Below are positions 15,801-23,206 of a stretch of DNA of 23,206 nt, in pieces. The DNA comes from a virus: IMG/VR virus record IMGVR_UViG_3300006350_000053, positions 1 to 23,206 of that record; one strand, given 5' to 3'. The notes under the pieces are model-generated. The model was not told the origin of the DNA. It did not search any database and saw only the letters and a list, made by a program, of their open reading frames with translations. A program made the position numbers and the translations under genes. Positions within the stretch are counted from its first letter, which is position 1. Each line of letters begins with the position of its first letter.

Positions 15801-18800
15801 CAATATACAAAACCAGATATTACTCTAGATTACTCAGAGGGTACTAGACATTCTGCTACTAATGCAACTTATGATCCAGACACTGGTGTAGTAGTATTAA
15901 CTATTGCTAATCATGGATTTGCAGATGGAGAGTATATTAAAATTGATACTGATGCATTGAAATTTACTTGTTCAATGGATGGTAATTATTCTACTCATTC
16001 ATATCCAAGAGCAGAAGATCCAGCAAATGATGCATGGTTACAAATATTTGGTAAAACAAATGATACTATAAGTGTATTTGTTGGTAGAGCATTTAATACA
16101 TCATACTCACCTACTGGAGGTTCATACGATCCAGAAACTGGTATAATGACTCTTACTGTTGGTGAAAACAGATTTAAAGCACCTTCATCTCACACAGTAA
16201 CTTTCGCTGATTATAATCCTAATACAGGTATTATGACAGTGACAATTCCACATCATGGATTCTATGAAAATGATCATGTTAAATTTAATAATGGTGCTGT
16301 AACCTTCACATGTACTCAGGGTGGTGGTACTCATTCATATCCACGCTCTACAGACCCTGCTAGTAATCGCTGGTTGAACATATGGAATGTAACCAGAGAT
16401 ACATTTGATGTACAAGTTTTAGATACTGTACCTTCTACAAACACAACTGTTCATACATTCTCTAGTGCACTATCAGGTGGTCTTAAGCATTCATCTGAAA
16501 ATGTAAAACTTGCTACTGGGGGAATATCATTTAGTTGTAATCCTGGTGGTGGAGTTCAGACAGTTGCATATCCAAGAAACACTGTTGATTCTCTAAACAC
16601 TCCAACAGGTGCAACATATGATCCTGCAACTGGTGTATTCCAAACAACAATTAATGGTCATGGTTTAAAGAATGGTGACTGGGTTAAATTTGCCACAGGA
16701 ACATTTAGATTCCAATGTACAATGGATGGTGGTAGTTCTCCTAAGGATTATCCACGTGCAACTGATCCAGCAAATGATGCATGGTTAAAAGTAACTAACG
16801 TAACTACTAACACATTTGAAGTTAATGTTGGTAAATCGCCTATAGTTGGACATGTAGCATCTGCAGGTTCTTATGATGCAGCAACAGGTGATCTTGTACT
16901 TAATATAGGTTCTCATACTTTAGCACCAGGCACTGCTATTAAGATTGCTAAAGAATCTTTAGAATGGACATGTGGTATGGATAATAATACCGCTACTAAG
17001 GTATATCCTAGAACTACTGATCCAGCATATAATACTGCTCTTGATATTACAGCAGCAGACGCAACTTCAATTACAGTTAACGTTGGACAATCTCCTTTAG
17101 TTAATCATGATATAACAAATGCTACTTATGATCCACTAACTGGTGTAGTAGTAATGACACTTGTTGGTACTCATGGTTTAACACAAGGCGAAAGTATTAG
17201 AATTGGTGATGATAAATTAACCTTTACTTGTACAATGGATGGTAATGCTACCAACCATACTTATCCAAGAGAAGGTGATCCTGCATATCAAACAGCAGTT
17301 CCAATTACTAATGTATCTGGTCAAGATATTACAGTCAATGTTGGAACATCTCCGATAGTCACTAAGACAGTAACAAATGCAATATACAATCCAAATACTG
17401 GTGAATTAATATTAACAATTCCTAATCATCAATTAAGACAAGGAACAAATATTAAACTAGCCACTGAATCATTAATATTCACATGTACACTTGATGGTAA
17501 CGTAACACAGAAAGCATACCCTCGTGCATCTGGAGAAGGTGCAAATTCTGGTGTTGCTGATTATGCATATGATAGACCTTTACAAATACAAAATACAACA
17601 ACTGATACAATTACTATCAATGTTAACTCTGGTGGTAATCCTATCAGTGATTTATCCAATCATACATTTATATCTGGTAATAATGCTGTTGTAACAGGTG
17701 GTAATTACACTCATACATGGGCAGGTGGAACTTCTACTGCTGCTGTTATATCAGGTGGTAACTATCCTCATACATTCCAGGCTGTACAAGGTTTAACTCC
17801 TAGTGATGCTGCATACAATCCTACTACTGGTAAATTAACTTTAACATTTACCGATGCACATGATTTAACTGCTGATGATTATGTAAAACTTGATGAAAAT
17901 GCATTAACCTTTACTTGTACAATGGATGCTGGTGCTTCAAATAAACAGTATCCACGTTCTACTGATCCGATTTATGGTAAGTATGTACAACTAGAGAACG
18001 TAACTACAAATACATTTGATCTTGATGTTGGTACTTCTCCACTTGTAACATTCACTCCTACTGACGGTGAATATACACCATCAACTGGTGTTATGACACT
18101 AGAGATTGGTAAGCATGATCTTAAAGTTGGTACAAATATTAAGTTAGCTGCTAATTCAATATCATTCAAGTGTGGTTTAGATAACTTTACTACTGCTAAA
18201 TCATATCCTCGTGCAAGTGGAACAGGAGCAAATGCAGGTACTCCTGACGCTGCATATGATGTACCAGTTACTATTACAGATACAACAAAAACTTCTATTA
18301 CAATTAATGTTGGTACTTCATCCGACACATCTGAGCATAGATTTGATAGTGCAACATCAGGTGCTGTAATAAGTGGTGGTGGATATGTTCATACATTTAT
18401 TGATTCAGCAAATAATTGTGTTCATAGAGCACAAGTATTATCAGGTGGTGGATATGCTCATACATTTGTATCTTCACCTGGTGGTGGAGTAAGTAAGAAG
18501 AGAGATAGAGCATTTGATACAAGTATTCCTGTAGTTGGTAAAACTTCTACTACTGTAACATTATTTGTTGGTATAAGCACAAGTGTTTATGCACATACTT
18601 TTGTCAGTGCAACTACTGGTGCATTGATAGCAGGTGGTAATTATGTTCACACCTTCTTATCAAGTGATGTAAACGGTATTATTAAAAATGGTCCTGAAAG
18701 TCCAACTACAGCATGTACCAATGTTATTAACTCAATAGTTACTTTAAACACTATTGTTACTTCTGCTATAACAAATGATAATTTAAACCATGCTACTTTA

Positions 18801-21800
18801 ACAGCATCTGTTGGTCATGAAAGATGGATAGGAAATCCTTCAAATGAGGTATATTCACCAGGAAGATTAGTTCATGATGGAAATAGATTCTGGGTCACTG
18901 TAAGTAACGTTTACACAGCTGGAAGATCTTACGTTTTAACATCTGAAGATAAAGGAAGAACATGGAATGTTGAAGTAGAAGGTTATGCAAATGCATCATG
19001 GAGAGGTGTTGCATTTAGTGATACTATTGGTGTATTCTTAGGATATAAAGATGGTCCAAGTACTACAGGTCCTCAAGGTTTCATAATTACTGGAACAGGT
19101 AGTGAATTTACTGATCCAAATGGTCTAACACAATTTAATACAACAAACACAGTATTCTCAGATAATACAATATCTAATACTTATGATACTAATAGAATTA
19201 GAGCATGTGATAATGTAAGTAACTCAATATTTACTTTATGGAATATTGTTATTGATAGGATTAATGGAAGAACAATTCCTGCAACATCTTATGCATCTTC
19301 ATATTTCCTTGATAGTAATAACAAATTCTTTACTGTAGGTCATGCATTTGATGATCTACCTATTATTGAAGTATCACCTTATATCTTCAACTCTTCTGTA
19401 ATATCATTCCTTGGTGGTAATGGTTGTGAAATTGATGGTGCTAAGTGTGCTACTCCTAACGTAAAACGTCCTAACTTACCTCCACAGGGTAAGTCAATGG
19501 TTGCTGCTGCATTCACGATTATCTCATTTGGTGGTACTGGTTATAGAGTTATCAATGATGGTTATACACAGTTGGTGTCTGTGTTCTGTATCTTTACACA
19601 AGATGGTGCTATTGTAGAAAGTGGTGGTTATGCATCACTAACTAACTCAGCATCTAACTTTGGTACTTTTTCATTAAGATCAACAGGTGTAAGAGAAGAA
19701 GCATATAGTTTTGATAAAGGTGTTGTTGATAACGTAACATTTACTGATGTAGGAACTCCTAAGTTTACTGTTACAGGTCTTGGTGCTGCACCTCTAGAAC
19801 ATTATATTATTAGTCCTGGTGGATTTGATTTACAATTACAATCTGGACAAAACCCCAGATACTTTATTGAAAATACTATATCAGCAACACCTACTAAACC
19901 AATTACTGCTGAGATACAGGCAGACCTACCTATGAATGTAAGGGGTAACTTTAACCGCTTTACAGATTCATTTGATTTAATTACAAATAATGCTAGGTAT
20001 ATTGCAGAAGAAGCATACTTTAAAACACTCCAAACTACATCTAATCCTTTAGATCAAGATAGAAATAAGTGTATTCGTGACACAGAAGAAATAGTTAAAG
20101 CATGGGCAACAGACCTTAAGTTTGATGCTAACGATGCTACATGGGATGCTGCCAAATTATATGTAAGTGGAACTTCTATTCAACATATTTCTGGATATGT
20201 TGCAGCAACTAAAGAAGTTCTTGATGAAGCATTAGTAATATGTAAGAAAGCAATTAATAACCAACTTAAATTAAAAGGAACTACATTAACTACTGCTGAA
20301 TCAAATGCTAATTATTACGTAGCACAGTGGACAGATGAAGTTCCATATGTTGATTATACTATTACACATGATGTAAGTACTGGTACTGAGTATGAGAATG
20401 GTGATTGTACTAATGTTCAAAGTGCACTAACAACTCTTAATACATTATTTGATGAGATTATTGATAATCCATCTGTTACAACTCCTATGCCTTCAACAGC
20501 AGTTAGGGATGATGGATTCTTCCAGATCAATGCAGTAAATAAAAACAAACTAATTGATCATAAAATTGATATAATTAGACCTTCTATTTGTAACTCCTCA
20601 TCTCATACATGGGAATTTTCTGGATCTGGTAATGACTACAATGCACTACCTCAAAATGGTGGTACTAGAGGTTCAGATAACACTGGAGATTTTGAACAGG
20701 TATCTCAACAAAATGGTCGTGTTTATGCCTCAGGTACTGATGAACTTGGTGACTTTAAGATTGGATACTTTGCTAATGTAGAGAACAGAACTGGTAACAT
20801 CACATTCGGTGGTACTGTTACAATTTCTGAAGTTGAATTCTTGAAGATTAAGGGTAACAACGTTGTTATCACAGGATTCTCTCCAGATAATACTTTAGGT
20901 GCTCTAGAGTTAGGTGGATCAGGTGCTAATGATTCATTACTACCAACACAGAAAGCAGTTAAAGATTATATCTCTAACCAGTTAGGTCAATACTTAGGAC
21001 GTACATATTCTACTGTTCCAACACCTAATGCTCTTGTTCAATTAGATGCTTCTGGTCGTATTAATATTGACCAGTTACCTGCATTAAGACCATTTAATAT
21101 CTTTACGGTTGCAGATGCTGCAGCAAGATATGCACTTGAAGGTCCTCTTGCTGGTGATATTGTTATTCAAAATGACAATACAATTTCCTACATTATGAAC
21201 AATGACTTGGAAAGTCAGATTCTTGAATTCCAACCTGCATCAAACCATGTATTTTCTACTAGTGATATTATACTTTCTACAGGTACTGGATCACAGGGTC
21301 AGGTAACATCATGGATACCAGGACGTATTAAACAGATTGTTGTTGCTAATGGTGGATCTGGATATTTAAGTGGAGATACAATTACAATCTCATCACCTGG
21401 CGGTGGTGGTACACAGGCAACTGGTACTCTTACTATTAATGGTGGACAGATTACTGGTGTAACTCTAAACAATAATGGACAAGGATATTACACACCACCA
21501 TCAACTGCTGGTAGCACAATTACAATTAATACTTCAACAGGATCTAATGCTGTTCTTACTTCAATTATTAGATCTAGATTAGAAGTTGATATATTAAACT
21601 CAATCAAGGCACTTGCTACTGACACGATTGATGATAAAACAACTCCAACTGCAATAACAATTCAGTTAACAGATGTTATTAACACTTCTGCTTCTAACGC
21701 TAATAACTGGGTTCAGTTGACATCATCTACAATTGATGCTTCATTCATTACAACAGGTGTTATTAACGTTGCACGTCTTGGTAATATATCTTCTGCATAT

Positions 21801-23206
21801 CCTGCAAACTCACTAACTTACTTAAGAGGTGACTCACTATTTGCTCCTGCAATGGCATCACAAAGAATTGCAGAAGATTCACCAATTGTATTAGGTTCAA
21901 ATAACACTGCAAGTGATTACATCAAACAAATTCAAATTGTTGATGGTGGTGAAGGATATACAACAGGAGTATATACTGACACTCTAATGTTAGGTGGTGG
22001 TGGATCATCTACAGGTCTTAAAGGAACATTTAACGTTGCTAACGGTGTTGTAAGTAAAGTTAACGTACTTACAGGTGGTACTGGATATACAACTGCACCT
22101 ACAGTTGTATTCAAAGATAACTGGACAGATCCTGCAAACCCAGCATTCCTTAATAATATTAAGGCAGTTGCAATAGTAAATGGTGGGGCAGTTACTGCTG
22201 TTCATATGACTGATGGTGGTACAGGATTAGGATCAAACACTCCTTTAGTTGAGTTTGTAGGTGGAGGTGGTGTAGACGCTACAGCAACATCTGTTACTAA
22301 AGATGGTGCTATTAGATTTGTTACTATCACTGATGGTGGTAATAACTACACTGGAGATTTCACTGTAACTCCTAACCCAACTTCAATTGGAACTTCTCCA
22401 ACTATAGCTGCTAATTTAAAAGGTGTTCTTGCAACTGTACCTAAGATTTTTGGTGACTCTGTAATTGATATTAATAGAGTTGATGATCTTACAGTTGCTG
22501 CAAACGATTTTGGTAACTTAGGTGTTATTAGATTACGTAAGGATCAATTTATATTTGAAACTAATGGTGCTGCAACACTAAGAACTGGTCAAGGTTCAGG
22601 TCTTGATGCTGACACACTTGACACTAATGATTCAAGTTACTTTACAAATGCATCAAATATACAAGCTGGTCGTCTATCTCCAGATAGATTGAGTGGAGAT
22701 TACACTATTAATGTTTTAGGTAACGCTTCCACATCTACCTTGATGAATGCTTCTGATACAAGAACTTCTATCTTTAACCCAGAAAACTTTGCTTCTGGTA
22801 TGATTTTATCATGGAAGAGTAACTCTCAAGGTTATAATGCAAACCAATTCCTTGATGATGGTGGTTTATATCATAGTGTACTTACAACACGTCGCTCAGG
22901 TGCTTCTACCGACTTCTCAGCAGGTGCTTTAGGGCAGATAGCACAGACAGATAATAATAACATTTACATTAGAAATAGTGGTCCTAACTTTGTTGGATCA
23001 TTAGCTATCACCAACGCAGGTGCTGGTTATAAAAATGGAACTTATAATAACATACTACTAGGTGGTGGTGAAGGTTATGGTCTAAAAGCAAATATAGTTG
23101 TTTCTGGTGGATCTATATCTTCTATCACTCTTGTAGATGGTGGTTGGGGATATAACGAAGGTGGTACTGCTTCTGGTACATTTATTGCAGATCTACCTTA
23201 TGAATG
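12879..23206 (+). CDS. Second giant mosaic tail-fibre protein, start present, 3' end beyond window (at least 3442 aa)
   Basis: The frame stays open from ATG 12879 to the edge (3442 whole codons plus two bases). N-terminus: LVRIGINTLNPQYELDVEG, the G(I/V)GT.NP...LDVEG motif of fibre proteins, then SDDSNKIATTNFVYNI. About 146-270: beta-helix (GRIYVSAQIGSDTFDG, ETIIVAGGDYLEDNPISLP). 525-626: helical module with Cys557. 630-843: Asp-box beta-propeller. 846-956: second helical module, Cys889. 995-1815: eight 85-residue FTC/YPR repeats. 1940-2140: Cys helices flanking a second propeller fragment. 2177-2310: beta-helix (SNFGTFSLRSTGVREEAYSF). 2363-2468: third helical module, Cys2398. 2640-2780: scaffold with LPTQKAVKDYISNQL and ALEGPLAGDIVIQND. 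2820-3170 and 3375 onward: GxGY repeats. Motifs are typical of T4-like cyanophage fibre proteins. No signal peptide is seen. The function is likely host contact; a final oligomerisation tip may lie outside the window. Confidence 0.85.
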   Translation, partial: MALELNADKQIIQSDKLKIKNDTSVRIDLGGGADEKAAIFGNLTADADKLVRIGINTLNPQYELDVEGQIRTTTSIISDTARIANLDIDTIVNPSLALRAPVLNTFTDPNTNELLFPRSTTPAYSDDSNKIATTNFVYNIATNDVGGRIYVSAQIGSDTFDGRSATKPVRTIKRATQLAASTPDKETIIVAGGDYLEDNPISLPDLCSVVGDNIRLTICRPANPGKHMFKASDENYVTGITFRDQIDGNNVPIKTWSYAYVFDDKQRFYYPKSLGGQYGRTFNLGHKISAAQEWKLTFNSNGGGVLLVPGIVLTSVTGGTGTISEVVFDTGTDQAGYVVIQNITGLIESTGSVYTYDANDPVVNYNLSVSSGEQLTPDGQVVKHQTTHTSYSVSKVKYDPLLYPNGLIVTVTGTGVYHDFEVGQYVRFTNFPDAGLYADLDRFNGRQYVSHRIETTDGFSTQFVVYKDNPTDLGAIGAPGGEYGVTNFAVTVTSDDHYVTFSLDNSPRKFVTSTKSANRYLDATDLIDRNKAGIADQALKRAKKEYPALMCADEAKCINDIGYIIDAVNYDLTWGGNAATKEAAEYYYTGGVLDHLVGSLKESTYTFAQARDLSIQAMRNQLEYVSSSTKTSVTKTVGFGGNAIWDNERFVSVSQSGIATSADGVTWTSQTVAGSPYLRDVLFNKWAVGERGVPEYIAVGHGGVIFTSNNTVDWYSKTTPNTKDLKAVAYDGTTYVVVGEDGTVLTSQNGNTWVAQTSGTTNDLEDIIYNDDYDAFYAVGNNDTILKSTNSGVTWTALESGTISQNIQSISWFEGTMVAGVARAHILISDDGGDTWETNTITSTVTSDRNQDAADLLLKNKKLLAAQGLFNYLNNGGSGHTVPTGNMACIDDIVDVVEAIAHDLRHGGNYRTYKAASYYVSTNATAGEEAEAVGALDAAIVLAKSIIRNVSITVNYVNDATYVASLETPYQALTQYTKPDITLDYSEGTRHSATNATYDPDTGVVVLTIANHGFADGEYIKIDTDALKFTCSMDGNYSTHSYPRAEDPANDAWLQIFGKTNDTISVFVGRAFNTSYSPTGGSYDPETGIMTLTVGENRFKAPSSHTVTFADYNPNTGIMTVTIPHHGFYENDHVKFNNGAVTFTCTQGGGTHSYPRSTDPASNRWLNIWNVTRDTFDVQVLDTVPSTNTTVHTFSSALSGGLKHSSENVKLATGGISFSCNPGGGVQTVAYPRNTVDSLNTPTGATYDPATGVFQTTINGHGLKNGDWVKFATGTFRFQCTMDGGSSPKDYPRATDPANDAWLKVTNVTTNTFEVNVGKSPIVGHVASAGSYDAATGDLVLNIGSHTLAPGTAIKIAKESLEWTCGMDNNTATKVYPRTTDPAYNTALDITAADATSITVNVGQSPLVNHDITNATYDPLTGVVVMTLVGTHGLTQGESIRIGDDKLTFTCTMDGNATNHTYPREGDPAYQTAVPITNVSGQDITVNVGTSPIVTKTVTNAIYNPNTGELILTIPNHQLRQGTNIKLATESLIFTCTLDGNVTQKAYPRASGEGANSGVADYAYDRPLQIQNTTTDTITINVNSGGNPISDLSNHTFISGNNAVVTGGNYTHTWAGGTSTAAVISGGNYPHTFQAVQGLTPSDAAYNPTTGKLTLTFTDAHDLTADDYVKLDENALTFTCTMDAGASNKQYPRSTDPIYGKYVQLENVTTNTFDLDVGTSPLVTFTPTDGEYTPSTGVMTLEIGKHDLKVGTNIKLAANSISFKCGLDNFTTAKSYPRASGTGANAGTPDAAYDVPVTITDTTKTSITINVGTSSDTSEHRFDSATSGAVISGGGYVHTFIDSANNCVHRAQVLSGGGYAHTFVSSPGGGVSKKRDRAFDTSIPVVGKTSTTVTLFVGISTSVYAHTFVSATTGALIAGGNYVHTFLSSDVNGIIKNGPESPTTACTNVINSIVTLNTIVTSAITNDNLNHATLTASVGHERWIGNPSNEVYSPGRLVHDGNRFWVTVSNVYTAGRSYVLTSEDKGRTWNVEVEGYANASWRGVAFSDTIGVFLGYKDGPSTTGPQGFIITGTGSEFTDPNGLTQFNTTNTVFSDNTISNTYDTNRIRACDNVSNSIFTLWNIVIDRINGRTIPATSYASSYFLDSNNKFFTVGHAFDDLPIIEVSPYIFNSSVISFLGGNGCEIDGAKCATPNVKRPNLPPQGKSMVAAAFTIISFGGTGYRVINDGYTQLVSVFCIFTQDGAIVESGGYASLTNSASNFGTFSLRSTGVREEAYSFDKGVVDNVTFTDVGTPKFTVTGLGAAPLEHYIISPGGFDLQLQSGQNPRYFIENTISATPTKPITAEIQADLPMNVRGNFNRFTDSFDLITNNARYIAEEAYFKTLQTTSNPLDQDRNKCIRDTEEIVKAWATDLKFDANDATWDAAKLYVSGTSIQHISGYVAATKEVLDEALVICKKAINNQLKLKGTTLTTAESNANYYVAQWTDEVPYVDYTITHDVSTGTEYENGDCTNVQSALTTLNTLFDEIIDNPSVTTPMPSTAVRDDGFFQINAVNKNKLIDHKIDIIRPSICNSSSHTWEFSGSGNDYNALPQNGGTRGSDNTGDFEQVSQQNGRVYASGTDELGDFKIGYFANVENRTGNITFGGTVTISEVEFLKIKGNNVVITGFSPDNTLGALELGGSGANDSLLPTQKAVKDYISNQLGQYLGRTYSTVPTPNALVQLDASGRINIDQLPALRPFNIFTVADAAARYALEGPLAGDIVIQNDNTISYIMNNDLESQILEFQPASNHVFSTSDIILSTGTGSQGQVTSWIPGRIKQIVVANGGSGYLSGDTITISSPGGGGTQATGTLTINGGQITGVTLNNNGQGYYTPPSTAGSTITINTSTGSNAVLTSIIRSRLEVDILNSIKALATDTIDDKTTPTAITIQLTDVINTSASNANNWVQLTSSTIDASFITTGVINVARLGNISSAYPANSLTYLRGDSLFAPAMASQRIAEDSPIVLGSNNTASDYIKQIQIVDGGEGYTTGVYTDTLMLGGGGSSTGLKGTFNVANGVVSKVNVLTGGTGYTTAPTVVFKDNWTDPANPAFLNNIKAVAIVNGGAVTAVHMTDGGTGLGSNTPLVEFVGGGGVDATATSVTKDGAIRFVTITDGGNNYTGDFTVTPNPTSIGTSPTIAANLKGVLATVPKIFGDSVIDINRVDDLTVAANDFGNLGVIRLRKDQFIFETNGAATLRTGQGSGLDADTLDTNDSSYFTNASNIQAGRLSPDRLSGDYTINVLGNASTSTLMNASDTRTSIFNPENFASGMILSWKSNSQGYNANQFLDDGGLYHSVLTTRRSGASTDFSAGALGQIAQTDNNNIYIRNSGPNFVGSLAITNAGAGYKNGTYNNILLGGGEGYGLKANIVVSGGSISSITLVDGGWGYNEGGTASGTFIADLPYE
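14457..14756 (+). other. Cys-containing helical module 1 in the second giant
   Basis: Residues 527-626. The core reads KCINDIGYIIDAVNYDLTWG followed by GN..T..AAEYY. Aligned copies centre on Cys557 (here), Cys889 (15420-15746, CIDDIVDVVEAIAHDLRHGG) and Cys2398 (19965-20280, CIRDTEEIVKAWATDLKFDA). The shared pattern is C-I-x-D-x3-[IV]-[IV]-x-A-x3-D-L. It is a helix-rich spacer recurring among T4-like cyanophage fibre proteins. Confidence 0.65.
14769..15407 (+). other. Asp-box beta-propeller in the second giant
   Basis: Residues about 631-843 have five Asp-box-like turns: SADGVTW (S661), SNNTVDW (S708), SQNGNTW (S747), STNSGVTW (S788) and SDDGGDTW (S829). Spacings are 47, 39, 41 and 41 residues, as expected of one blade each. 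Intervening strands (YIAVGHGGVIFTS, YVVVGEDGTVLTS, FYAVGNNDTILKS) match the YCF48/sialidase-type BNR blade. No catalytic residues of sialidases are evident, so a binding role is more likely than an enzyme. Confidence 0.78.
15861..18325 (+). repeat. Tandem ~85-residue FTC/YPR repeats in the second giant
   Basis: Eight readable copies plus one degenerate copy follow the plan Y(D/N)PxTGxxxLTI..H.L..G..IK(L/I)....L.FTC.MDG......YPR..DPAY......ITNVT..TI.VNVG.SP.V. The opening Tyr codons are at 15870, 16125/16212, 16617, 16872, 17127, 17385, 17814 and 18072. Steps are mostly 255-258 bases. Two longer steps reflect a damaged copy near 16480 and an insertion at 17640-17800. Each clear copy holds one Cys before the YPR. 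Confidence 0.82.
17697..18656 (+). repeat. GGxYxHTF short repeats in the second giant
   Basis: Five copies of GG(N/G)Y(T/P/V/A)HT(F/W) occur at 17697, 17754, 18375, 18444 and 18633. They sit in larger units HxFxSAxxGAVIxGGxYxHTF. Copies at 18375-18398 and 18444-18467 share 23 of 24 bases, 69 bases apart. They lie between and after the last FTC/YPR copies. Confidence 0.7.
18813..19107 (+). other. Second, isolated propeller fragment in the second giant
   Basis: Residues about 1979-2076 contain RLVHDGNRFWVTVSN, SYVLTSEDKGRTWNVEVEG (Asp-box S2022) and WRGVAFSDTIGVFLGYKDG. These look like one to two blades of the same type as residues 631-843. Cys helices (C1946 and C2110) bracket it. Whether it completes the distant propeller or forms its own domain cannot be told from sequence. 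Confidence 0.6.
21335..22380 (+). repeat. GxGY beta-repeats in the second giant
   Basis: Units include IVVANGGSGYLSGDTITIS (21338), VTLNNNGQGYYTPPSTAG, QIVDGGEGYTTGVYTDTLML (21931) and VNVLTGGTGYTTAPTVVF, with MTDGGTGLG and TDGGNNYTG in decayed forms. A further unit begins near 23004 (AITNAGAGYKNGTYNNILLG) and runs to the edge. They follow the plan of the array in the first giant. Confidence 0.72.

Noticed and set aside
17972-18328. Minus-strand open frame of 118 codons
   Set aside because: It lies opposite the repeat array of the second giant gene, has no ribosome-binding site, and its sequence is only the complement of repetitive codons. The other minus-strand frames fail for the same reasons.
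15861-18656. CRISPR-like array from evenly spaced repeats
   Set aside because: The repeats are in-frame protein repeats of 255-258 bases with diverged DNA, not short identical repeats with unique spacers.

Overview
The window looks like part of the late structural region of a marine T4-like myovirus, probably a cyanophage (Prochlorococcus/Synechococcus) or a SAR11 phage. The DNA is strongly AT-rich and almost fully coding. Every credible gene is on the + strand, and neighbouring genes abut or overlap by a few bases (ATGA, TGATG, TAATG junctions). The proteins have the vocabulary I associate with T4-like cyanophage tail-fibre and baseplate-associated proteins: the LDVEG and PTQKAVKDYI motifs, SLIPVEGNSN, GFFGFD, GVRDVD, beta-helix segments and C-terminal GG(T/S)F tails. 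I identified the families by reading only; no database search was possible, and the host is inferred.

Layout. Positions 1-1304 hold the 3' end of a structural protein gene whose start lies outside the window. Four short or medium genes follow: a 73-aa coiled-coil protein (1286-1507), a 112-aa beta-sandwich tail protein (1522-1860), a 69-aa protein (1857-2066) and a 738-aa fibre-like protein (2066-4282). A 64-aa coiled-coil gene (4296-4490) overlaps the start of the first giant gene (4450-12066, 2538 aa). That giant carries an Mtd-like N-terminus, a beta-helix interrupted by a ConA/LamG-type lectin, GxGY repeats, a cupredoxin domain with a complete apparent type-1 copper ligand set, a beta-solenoid and a second GxGY array. 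A 257-aa structural protein (12066-12839) and a 39-bp gap come next. The gap contains a late-promoter-like octamer and ribosome-binding sequence. The second giant gene then runs from 12879 off the right edge (at least 3442 codons).

The second giant is a mosaic. It has a beta-helix, Cys-containing helical modules, an Asp-box beta-propeller, about eight 85-residue repeats built on FTC...YPR, a second propeller fragment, another beta-helix, a fibre scaffold and more GxGY repeats. The two giants probably build long fibres or other appendages on the virion and contact the host surface. The small coiled-coil and beta-sandwich genes are plausible connectors, caps or assembly factors.

The most interesting points are the copper-type cupredoxin inside a tail protein, the propeller whose Asp-box blades are split by about 1200 residues, the FTC/YPR array with nested HTF...GGxYxHTF repeats, and shared modules across adjacent genes. 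I see no tRNA, rRNA, CRISPR array, insertion sequence or diversity-generating retroelement.
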